From Fomitopsis serialis (Eukaryota; Basidiomycota; Agaricomycetes; Polyporales; Fomitopsidaceae): DNA of 64,000 nt. Under the pieces are notes generated by a model. That model saw nothing but the letters and a program-made list of their open reading frames with translations, was not told where the DNA came from and ran no database searches. The stretch is taken from contig NW_025955076.1 in NCBI RefSeq assembly GCF_022376445.1, positions 1-64,000 of the forward strand, in the 5' to 3' direction. Below are positions 47,094 to 58,032 of the stretch, in pieces. The position numbers and the translations under genes are program-made. Numbering within the stretch: the stretch's first letter is position 1; every line of letters begins with the position of its first letter.

Positions 47094-50000
47094 CTACAAG
47101 TTGTCCTCCGGCCCATCCTCGATCATCCGCGCGTAGTCTTCGTAGCTCGCGAATGTTGGTAGGCGCAGCTTCTTTTTCCTGCCCTTCTTACTGTCTTCCT
47201 CTGTCCTCTTTCGTTTCTTGGCCGACTGGTCCGCGTCTATACCGCCCCATTCTTCCTCCTCCTGGTCAGACGCGTCCGAGCCATCGTACTCAACGAGACC
47301 CATGTCGGCGTCAAGCGGGATTAGATCCTCCGCATCGGACGCCTCCACGAGCGAAAACGCGTCCTCGTCGGCGGCAGAGTCGTCGTCACGGTCCTCGAGG
47401 TCCTGCTCGCCCTCGTCTGAAGAGGCGCCCGAGTCGCCTAGCGCGGCATCGGCGGTGTTGCCATCGAGACCTTCGCCATCGGCGGCGCTGTCGTCATCGT
47501 CGTCCAGGCCCGATGGGATCTCGTCTTCGTCGTCGTCGCTGTCATCGATGAGGTCATCGTCCTGCAGCTCTGCCGGCAGGGAAGCCTTCATCGCCTGTGC
47601 CCCGGAATGCAGCGTCAGCGTGTCCAGAACAAGGTGACGCATCAGAGCACACCACCCACCTTCCAGATCTCCGCTTCGCCCTTATCGCTCTCCGCCTCAT
47701 GTTCGTCCTCGCCCTCGGGCGACTCCTCGGGCTCGGACACAATATCCTCCTCCTCGTTCTCCTCGTCCTCGTCTGTATCGAACGCGTCGCCGCGCGCTCT
47801 TCTCCTTGACACCTTCGTCGCCTTCTCTTCTTCTCTTTGTTTCTTTTGTGTAAAATATTTGTGAAAGAAAATCTATTCGAATGCATGTCAGTCCGACGCT
47901 TGACAGTGCAGAGAACCGTGCATACCTGGTCCGCTGGGACGTCTTCAACTTTCTTCCGCCACCAACCCTCTTCGTTCACCACCATCCCGCCCTCGTCCAC
48001 AACCTCACCTTTAGTCATCTTCACTCCTGTCCCATCCGCGGCGCTGGCCGCGGGTTGCATAGCGCTCGGGCCTTTTGTCCGTGGCTGTTTGGGGTTCTTG
48101 TATACGAATCGGTCCAAGAAGTGGCTCAGTGTATTTAGGGCGAGGTCGGGGGCAGCGGTCAATGGCGCGGAGGTGAAAAGTTGTCGGGCGTGGAGAGAGA
48201 TGGTCGGATGGTAGTGATGCAGTAGAGGAAGCTACGAGTCGTCCGAGTCAGCATACACATCGCCGACGACAGACAGAACACTTACCAGTTCATACATCGG
48301 CGATGCACTAGCATGCGCAAACTGCGGGTCCCGTTTTCTCGGGTCGTACTCGCTCTCCTCCCCAGCCTGAGCAGGGGCCTTCCCCTTCCCCTTCGTGTCA
48401 TCCAACAGCTCTTTGAGCGCAGGTGTCGTCTGGAAGAGTTCGCCCAATAGGTACAGCCCCCCAGCGACGAACTCCGCTCCACCACCGCCACCGATCCCAG
48501 CGACCAGCACCTGCACGAACCGGCGCACGAACGCCTTCGCCCGCTCGATGTTCTTGTCCGCCTTGAGCGCCTTGAACAGGAGGTTGAGATACATCGCCTG
48601 CTTGTTGGACTCTCCGAGACGCGAGTCCACGAGCGAAGCGTAAAGGGTGCGGTAGAAGCGGTCCTGAAGCGCGGTGGCGAAGGCAGAGGCAGTCGATGAG
48701 GATGGGTGGGAGGCGAGCGACGCGGTGATCTGGAAGATGAGCAGCAGCGCTTGCAGCGAGATGTTGAATGTCGATGTATGCGTGATGAGGAACAGCGTGT
48801 CGATGTGCTTCTGGAACCTAGGGTCCAGCGGATGGTCAGTAAAATGTTCGCTTGGTACATGCTAAGACAGGTAATTGAGGGTACTCACACGTCGTCCCCC
48901 GCGACGTCTACTTTCGCGAACGGCAGCGCGCGGTTGACACCGGTCAACACGGCACTGAGCAGCCTCGACGTCGCGTCTTCCACCTCTGCGAACCCCGCCG
49001 CGCCGCGCACCTCCTTCTCCTTTCCCTTCCCCTTGTCCGGCCTCTTCCCAGCCTCCTTGCCGCCTTTCTCACCCTTCCCTCCTCCGACATCGCCTCCCTC
49101 GTCGTCACCCTCCCTCTCCTTGCCCTTCTCCCGGCCCGCCCCCAAAATCTCCTCGAACATCTCAAAGTACACGCCCAGCAACGTCCGCGCCACCGCCCTG
49201 TCCGCCTCCGTCGGCGTGAGCACGGCCTGGTTGAGGGTCACAGCGGCGTAGTACCACGCGTGCGAGTTCCAGCGCTCCAGCCGCTCCTTCGCGCTCTCCC
49301 TTCCCTTCCCCTGCTCCTTCTTCCCAGGCGCGGACTTGCCCGTCTTGGCCGTCGTCTCCTCCTCGTCGCCGAAGCGTATATGCGTGCGCTTCTCCTCGTG
49401 CGCCGCCGCCGACGCGTTCGCCGCGGCTGCCGACGACGCGAGCGGCCGGAAGACGAGCGCCTTCACCTCGCGCACGACGACCGCCTTCATGGCGGGGTGC
49501 GCCTGGAGGACCTGCAGCAGGTGGTAGCTCGCGCGCGAGCAGATCGCCTTCTCCGTGTCGCCGAGCTTGTTGGCGAGCAGCCGGAGGAGGTTCTGCTCCT
49601 GCTCGGGCTGCTCCTTGAGGAGCGCGGTGAGGAACGCGAGCGACTGCGTGCGCACGTACGCGAGCGGGTCGAGCGAGTACGTCTCGAGCACCTGCAGCAC
49701 GGAGAAGAAGTACTTCTTGAGCCAGTCTTCGAAGTGCCAGAGCACGAGGTGCGCGTCGGTCGCGGAGGGGTGCAGGAGCGGCTGGTCGCGGAAGTACCTG
49801 GCGTGGATATGGATCAGTACCGTTGTGGAGTGTACAGAGGAAGGATACGCACTTGAGCTTCCGCCCGGGTCCGCCGCCGCCGACCCACCAATCCACCACG
49901 CACCGCACCGCCTTCAGACCCTCCTCGCGCCCCTTGCCCTTCCCGCGCTCCATCATGCTCTTCAGACCCTCCAGCGCCTTCACGTTGTGCACCGGGCTTC

Positions 50001-50775
50001 CCTGCACCATCAGCGTCAGAGCGCTCAACCTATCACTCAGCGTCCCGCTCTTCAAAATCGTCTGCATGAAGCTCGCATCGCCGCTCGAGAGCGAAGACGA
50101 CGCGTAGAGCTCTGCGTCGGCCTGCAGCGCCTTCTGTGCACGCGCGCTGAGCGAGGCGAGCTGCTGGGCCGTGGGCTGCGCTAGTGAAGTGCTGGGAGGA
50201 AGAGCTGGCACAGACGTGTACCATTGCGGGTTGGGATCGACGGTGAACTTGCCGCGCTTGGACGAGGCTGTCGCACTGGTACAGGGATGGTCGGCGCAGG
50301 TTTGGTCTCCTCCGTTTGCGAAGTGGACGCGACGTTAGTGGGGCCCTTCTGCTTCTTGTGGTGCGGGACCTTCGCGTCTGTCCGCGGTCGAGCCGTCTCG
50401 GACACATTCTTTTGTCGCGAATCCTTCGTAGGCGTGTCCTTCGTCTTAGACTTCTTCTTGGCCGATGGTTCTGCAACGCCAGCGCCGCTGGGTGACTTCA
50501 GTTCCGAGAGGAAGGACGAGACGTCCTTAACGAGCGCAGGCTACAGAAGTAGCGGATGCGCTGTCGTTAGTTCATCCGTGAACTCAATGCCGAATGACAA
50601 CATACATCTTCTGCCTGATAATCCGTCACGAGCTCAACTCCGGTGTCCTCCTTCGCTTTTCCTTACCCTTCCCATCCTTCGGTCGTCTCTCCTTTGCCGC
50701 GGCGACCTGCGTGTCGTCATACGAGAGAGACCCAGACTTCATGGTCGCATGCTTGTCTTTACGCATCCGGGCCAT
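47094..50775 (-). CDS. MAK21: Mak21/Noc1 (CCAAT-binding-factor-like) ribosome biogenesis protein
   Basis: Nucleolar protein that moves pre-60S particles from the nucleolus with Noc2. On the complement it starts MARMRKDKHATMKSGSLSYD, and ALKEL-like acidic/Lys linkers lead to FTVDPNPQWY. Then PTAQQLASLSARAQKAL, and the CBF/Mak21 domain: YFRDQPLLHPSATDAHLVLW, HFEDWLKKYFFSVLQVLE, QEQNLLRLLANKLGDTE, HPAMKAVVVREVKALVFRP, LNLLFKALKADKNIERAKAF, and LHHYHPTISLHARQLF. The end is an acidic Asp/Glu/Ser region, then KKRKRTEEDSKKGRKKKLR and EDGPEDNL. About 1000 residues. Frame changes near 50278-50284 and 50657-50664 fit single missing bases. The C-terminal ~110 codons lie in the duplicated arm; the rest is single-copy. 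Confidence 0.9.
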
Positions 50776-53700
50776 CTCTGATAATGACTGTCCCTGAAAA
50801 CGCCTCTTGTCCTAGTGCTGTCGCCTTCGAAGTCCTGCAGTTCGAGTTAAATATATCGCCGCGGATCTTGAGGTTTTCCAGCCAAAGTTTTCGGACACAC
50901 TTATGACCAGAATTTACTCTATACAACCCTTTCGTTGTCTCCGTGAAGTGAGAGAGCGGCGACCGCGTCGGGTGTCTGGTACGTTTGGAACAGAGGGCGC
51001 GGTGGCTGCAGCGAAAGTGCTTCGGCTTGCCGCAAATTTGGCCGAGAGCACGCCGAGTCCAAGTCCTCGATCGTCGATCTGGGAGCCACGTGGCTACCAA
51101 CGCCACCGCTGCTTCCGCTGGCAGTTCTCGTTCGTCTCGTTCGCTGCAAGTACTACTCACCGTCTCAAAGGTATATTGCTGCTCTCTGAATCGTAGCCAT
51201 GGCCTTCATTATATTATTGTGCGGTATCATGTCGGAATGAAAGGTCGGCGCATTGCCTCAGCTTGCACGAGTGAGTCCCATGTCAATTGCCAGGGATGAC
51301 TTCAAGTTGAAGGCTCTACCAGTGATTTGCGGCTGAATTACTTATATCTTTGCCGGTCATTGAGGCGTATATGGCCGCTTGTCCACCCAATTGCAAGTGA
51401 GGTCACGCCTATCGGCGCTCACGCTGTCACTAGCTGGCGAGAGTGCTCTCGCCCATTCTCGAGTTGATCCAAGTACGTGCAGAATGAAGTAACTTAGATT
51501 AATTGTTCTCATCTTACAGTTACGCATCTGTTGCCGTGCCGCAAGTCAGCCTTGCTACTGGACCATTGTCCTCAATCGGCCCGGACAATTTGTTTTGTCG
51601 CCTGCGATGAGTACGTTGGGGCACCCGCTGACTCGAGCCCATCATTGTCGATCAATCGTGTCAACTCAATAAACCGCGGTACTTGGCTCATTTACTCCTA
51701 CCGGTTTAGCCTGGATATATGTACGTGTGTCGTCTCTAGATGCAGACTGCGATTTGTGTTGACGCGAGGTCACACTAAAGCTGCAGACCGCAATCAAGAT
51801 ATTCGCTACCTGCCTACGGCAATTAACAATTCAGAGAAGCATGGCCGCCAACGGTGCAGCGTCAATAAGCCCGGTCGTGATCGCGACGTTCACGGACGCC
51901 TTCGAGCCCGATGCTAGGAATGCATCGGCTCCGAAGCCTTCGGGATCGAGGACAGGAGTAAGTTCCAGAGTATCGGTACTCGTCCTCGGAGAGGCCCCCA
52001 GGAGGAGGTGTCGAGACGTTACACCTCAGGCACAGTTATCGTGACAGATTCACCCGGAGAGGACCTCCTCAAGGCACCTTCATCTACGGCCTGACACAGG
52101 TGAGTCCGGGGTACCTACTCGCCGTGAGTTTCTCTGCTTCGGACTCCGCTGACATTCTCATCCCAGCTACGGCGAACTGCCATACCTAGTAGCTTCCTAC
52201 TGGGGCATCTACGCCGGGCACCGTCGTCGCTAGCAAGTCTCTCACAACGCCCATATCTAGGCTTACAATCGGGAATACGAGCTTTGTTTACTTGCCATGT
52301 TGTATGAGCCAAAGTACCGTGACCCCGACATCCAATCAGGTTTCCCCGGCTCGCGTTGCACACCGATAGCGGCGCCTGCAGACACAAATTAGCTCGAAAA
52401 TGACAGAGCAACGGTGAGCTTATGTTTACTTGTCGTGATGGGCTGGATACTGTTCACAAAGCTCTCGCTAGCAATGCGGTATCATATTCTGTCACGTCTG
52501 CGTGTTTGTGGCACTGGATAGCGTGGAAAGGCTCGCGGGGGTTCTACTCGCGTTATCCATCATATTGCCTCTCCTTCTCTGACACCTTCGCTCCTCCGCT
52601 CTCTCTTTATCCTCGCCACCAAGACCGCCAGATAGAGGAACGCCTCTTCTCCGGTTTCTACGCATCGACAGGGCATCGCTGAACATCGATGCGAATCCGT
52701 ACCATTCCAATACCCACGTTAACCTCAGCTGGCTCAACAATCTCTAGTCAGAAGCAGCATTGCAAGACATTTCAGGCTCAGTAGAGCAGACTAGGGCGAC
52801 GTGGATCATCGGCGCGCTACGTTGGGTCGTCAGCACTGCGTCCCTTCGTGCTCGAAGTACGTAATTAGAACGTTCTTCTCGAATCAGAGAGCTCACTGGT
52901 GCCTTGCAGCCACGATGTCGTTTCCGTGTTGTGGTACCTTCGCATAACGCGCAGATCGCGACGCAAGCAATCGCCGAGAGATGCTCAGATCTCGACGGAC
53001 CCATTATCAGCTGCCTTGGCCTTGGTCAGCATCGGGGTGATCCAAGACACTGGTAATAAAATGAAAGGTGATGCATATCGCCGGCGGCCCATATACCGTC
53101 GGAGCCAATGTATGATATGTGTTCTTCCAGCTTAAGCTCGGGGACAAGCCGACTTGCCGGAGTGGTTTGTATCTTCAATGTGCGTTCGGATCGACTCTGG
53201 AAGGCGGCGAAGTGCTTACAATCCACCATATAGCGCGACTCAGTATCTACATCCGTTGCGATACCCCCTACTGCAACGAGAGCAGCGGTTTGAAGGCTGT
53301 TCTCGTCACGCCTTCGACAACACGCACTCCGTGCGAATATGCGCCTAAGTGTCAACTTCGTTCCGGAACAGAGTCTATGCTGACATCACGAGGAGGCATA
53401 GACTGTGGCTTCGCGCCCTGATTTGCTACGATGCTTCGCTTCGCGCCCAAAGAGCAATTAAGCTATGCCGTGATGATACCTTACCGCACAGGCAATTATC
53501 CAGACGCGTGAGCTTGGCTGCAGTAGCCCCTCGGAGTCTGTCCACCGCGCGGCTACCAGACATCCGGTCTCCCCGGCCATCACTAGAAGGTCAGTCACAT
53601 AGACTTTACCTGTGGGAAGAAGGGCGCCGAAATGCTCTGGATCGGTGCTAACGCATTTTAGCTGCAGCACCTCTTTGGTGTACCTCAACCTCAGAGAAAA

Positions 53701-56700
53701 ACCTCAGAGAACAGAATTCCTTTCAAAAAATGGATCTCCATCGACGTCGGTGAGCGACGGAAGCTCTGTACGAGCATCCTCGATCATAGTCAACTTGAAG
53801 CTCTCTTCTGTGCGATGACCCCGAAACAGGCTCTCTCGGTTCAGCTGTCGTCGACGCTGGACCTCCGTCCTCAATGGAACGTTCTTGTGCTAATACAATT
53901 ACGTCAGGCACATCCTGCTGATCAGGCCCTCAATCGAATCTGAAGTCTTTGGAAAGCATCTCCGGCCTTCTTGTCGGACTCCGGCTCCCTGTACTGAATT
54001 TCGTGAAGGGATGCAGTTGGACATTGCTCGGTATGTGAGCCAGATACCTACTTCCATATCTTACATGCGGTTTATGACCTCACATCGTTTTCTCGTTCAG
54101 GTTCTATTGTCATGCCCGCGTTTAGGCCGTCAGTCAATAGTGACAGCTGCCTTTCCTCCTGTGGTCTGGTTGAGGAGAAGGTCATTCCTGGAGGACCGAA
54201 GGTCTCAGTATGGTGTCTAACATTCACGCTCTCACTCATCCTTCAAATAGGCATGCGAAATACGGACGCCTTGATTATCGCGGATTCACTATGTCTGTCA
54301 TTTCATACACTGTGCCTTTCAATGAAAGCGTTCATTCTAGCTCACTGTCGAACTTAAACCTGTTGCTTGGTTCCGCCTTCGTCTTGCCTACCTGATCAGA
54401 AAACCGGTCAATCTATCAAAAGTGAAGTGCTCGATGTCACGCATCAAAACAATGCAGTCGATTATCTACACAATGATAGGCGAGTAATCCTTCATCGAGC
54501 GATGACTCTAAGCATAAACTGAACGTTATCCTTTGTGCAACAACAGTACACAGGGTCAGGAATGGGGCCTCTTGGCCGCCAGGCTGTGATTGCTTCCGCA
54601 CAAACAGCAGCGACCTATCTGATGACCACACCGCACGGTAAATCGCTTCCGTGCTGTCCGGCATCTACTCACAGAAAACCTTCCCTACCTGCCATCCTGC
54701 GGAGCGAAGCTTGCATTGTGCTTTGTTGAATAGTTGACATCGGAGGCCATGAACCCCGCGGAGTGACTGGCAGAAGGTACGCTTCTCATGCACGTCGGGT
54801 CAATTTTCCGAGCAACAGCAGGAATGTTCGCAGGCCAGTCGGGTTCCAATCCTCGGCCGGAAGTGCGATCCCAGAATTAGGCGAGACGATCGACCGTCTA
54901 GTCCAGCTACCACGTGCAGTCCACGAGCATCGTCCTTGTTTCTGTGCTTCTGTGCAGCGCATTGAACACCAGTCTTCTGTACTCTCACACCGCCACTGCA
55001 GGTCGTGGAAATTTCACATGACAGGGATTTGTACTCCGATTCATGTTGAAAGGACTCTATACAGCGCCACACGATGTCCGTGCTTCAATCCAGCCTTGCT
55101 TGGTTCCGGAGCACTCTGGAGCTACTGACGCTGAGGGAACAACAGAACCATGCCGCTCGCGGCTCATCCTTCCCTGCGCAGCGCGTACCTGATGCTTCCA
55201 GTTCTCTGCAAGAAGTTCAAATCATCACTGCGAACTGTCGACAAATACTAGCAGTATGTACCCAAGTCGCCGGCGGAGATCCTCTGTGAGTCCACAGTAT
55301 AATTATCTCTCTGACTCATAAACGCTGCGCGATTATGACTCGCATACCCGCAGTCAGCTCACTGCCATGCGGTTTGGAGGAGGTATGCTTACGTTGAGGC
55401 CCCATATCGGAGTCCCTTAAGGGACGCCTCCCCGCCAGATGCTCGGAAGCAGCTCAAGTAATACAGCTCTAAGTCCGGCAGCCTTGTTCAAACAGCGACT
55501 GATTGTCCGTCATAGGTGGTCAATGTACAAGATCACTGCCCGAGGTACGAAGCTTTCGCCACCCTTCTGGAGGAGACAGGGAGTTCCCCCGACTCGGGGC
55601 GCACGTATCACTGGTGGAACCTGTCAGTATTGGTTAGCGTCGTCACATCGTCGGCGCTGCTGAACTCTGTCCATCGTTAACGCCTGGATCCGAGGACGCA
55701 ACTCCTGCAACGATCCGGCTGCCAATCCTGTCAGCGTCATCCAGATCGTGGACATCACGTAGGCCGCCCGGCCTTCACACACTCCCCGAGGTTTAGCTCC
55801 GGTCCAGGATGTGATGCCATTCGTAAGTTTTGAACGCGAGCAGGGGCGCGTACTCTAGCCGCGGGGGCCCCAATTCGTTCATGAGTACTATTAGTTGTGA
55901 CGTGGATTAATCGCGGACAGGGCTGCCTGCATTCCGTTGCCACTTGATGATCACTCCGATTGGTGACCTTCCGAACCAAAGTGAGTAGTATGTAGCCTGA
56001 GGCCCGAGTATGCTGTCTACAAAGATGAAGCGTTGATGCGATCGGGGACTCGATTTTCCACTGGCATCCCTAAACCTGGGTAGGGGTGATATATCGGTGA
56101 GTCTTCAATGTGTTTCACGAACTATCATGATCAGTGGGCTGGGTTGCATCTTCGTCACAGCAGGCACTTGTCAGCAATCATTGAGACTCAATGAGAGATG
56201 CTGAGCCTCGGGCAAGAAGAGTCGACGTCGACGAGTGTCACTGCTCATTGGATAACGACGAAGTCGGAGAGTGGATGAAACACACCTGTCTTACTTCATT
56301 CAGTGCAGAGTGACTGCTTGCGATGCAGCAAGATAGCCTCTATTCGGCTGGCATACTACAAAAGCTTCAACGGATAATAACACATTGGCCCCCGGCAGCG
56401 TACCTTGTTTAATTATCTCCCACCATCATGTCCGTCGCCACGCACTGGCCTGGAGTACCAAGCATATGCTTAAGCCGCTCCGTCCCATTCCCAACGAGGA
56501 TGTCAACTTCACTGTCAAAAGGACATTGTGCGGTGGTAGCAGCTGTCCGGGCATAGTATGCATGGAGTGATTGCAAAGATGCCAGCGCAGATTCGTCAGT
56601 CCGACGTGCCCGTGCCAGTACTATCAGTGGCCCTGCAATGCAATCGCGACAGTAATGCAATTACTCAACTCCCATCTCATCCGTCCCGTTAAATATTCTG

Positions 56701-58032
56701 GGATCTTCGTACAATGTTCTTTACTTCGTACTCAATGTTCATGTGCACTTTGATAAATTGAATGTGTAGCGCATTTGAGGAGAAGAAATCGATGAATGCC
56801 TTCCGCGCCTCAATAATGGCACTGGTACAGTCTCGGCTGACCGCATCCCTTGGGCGCTTCGTCTGTGGGTCTCAAAAGTGCATTGAACTACCATATAATA
56901 TGTTCCTCATATTTTTCCGAAGCCTTTCATCTCTTGTTGCGACTTCTGAGCAGGAAAGACGTCTGAGCGGTGGTCAGAGCGTGACGGAAAGCCACCCAAG
57001 ATCAGCAATCTCAACTCCGCTCCTTATCAGTTACCATATGCGGTTACGATCGCAGCAGTTGCACTACTGTTGCTCGCCCGCCGGACAAGGCATTGCACGC
57101 ATTACTGGCCATGCCACCCTCCATTTGACACGCGGGGGAGCTACTAACTACTGGAGAAAGATAAAACTCGTGAAATGAGGGAGGACCAGTGTATAGTATC
57201 TCCTGAGTCGAAGTAGTCGACTCGTTATGGCTTTCAACATTATGACTTACTATACTGTACTAAGGGATGCCAGTCCTATGAGTATCATTACAATAATATA
57301 GATACATCCACAGCCTCTCCAGCAACTGAAAAAGGTGTTTGGGATAGCACAAGGTGGCATGAACATGTTGGTTGCATTGCTGTATCGCCGTGCAGCCACA
57401 ATAGCCACAGTCGGCAACCCTCGGCAACACTCGGCAGTGTGACAGGAACTGTGACGAGCCTCGGAGAAGAGTTGCATTACTGTTCCAATCCTTGCTCCCT
57501 CTCGGCATCCCTCTCATACTCCCTGGACAAGGCCTGTAAAATCATACACCATATATTCAGACCTCAGGAATCCGTCAGTGCAAACTCCGAGAGCTTCCGG
57601 TGAGCGGTTCGTCCTGCAGAGAGAAAAAAGCGCGAAAATTGCACTTCTGGTACAGTGATAGTACAGCCAACCTGCAACCCCTGCGGGCTGGTATATCTCT
57701 CACGACCAACCGCTCGTGGGAGCCGAACCTACATGAGGCTCTCTATTGTTTGCTGCCAAGCCACGGCGCATGCGCAGCATCGCAACAAAATCCCGTTGAA
57801 TTGTCCGTAAAGTATGCTACCCAGTGACAGAAAGACGAGAGCAACCGCTACACGCTCGTTGTGCGTGGCAGCGGAAGCGTCGAGTAAAGACAGTACTAGT
57901 GGCCGCGAGTCCGCGATAGTGGAAGCGAGTTGAGCGATGGTACAACGAGGGGGCTCTAGATATTACGTACGCAATGCGAGGAGTGATAACAGGAAAGCAG
58001 AGAACGAGAGCTAAGTACTGTATACTATACAT
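50776..58032. other. Gene-poor region with broken protein-like fragments
   Basis: No complete gene in 7.3 kb. Protein-like snatches on + include MAANGAASISPVVIATF at 51841, YGELPYLVASYWGIYAGH at 52168-52221, NPYHSNTHVNLSWLNN at about 52693 (reading on through one TAG to ~52862), and MLRFAPKEQLSYAVMIPY at 53431, followed by a GTGAGC donor. They are in different frames and separated by stops, consistent with one decayed gene around 51.8-53.7 kb. The remainder (53.7-58.0 kb) contains only short frames. Confidence 0.45.

Larger units (their letters stand above)
40630..47450 (-). repeat. Right arm of the large inverted duplication
   Basis: Mirror of 17940-24575. Gene order is AKR6 (+), F-box (-), MAK21 end (-). 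The spacer between the arms is ~16 kb of single-copy housekeeping genes. Intergenic blocks match as well as genes, with scattered small indels, so the copies are related but not identical. Confidence 0.85.

Noticed and set aside
49260..49856. Long open frame on + opposite MAK21
   Set aside because: Antisense shadow of the GC-rich, charge-rich coding region; composition is Arg/Leu-repetitive and the - strand has the clear CBF/Mak21 domain.
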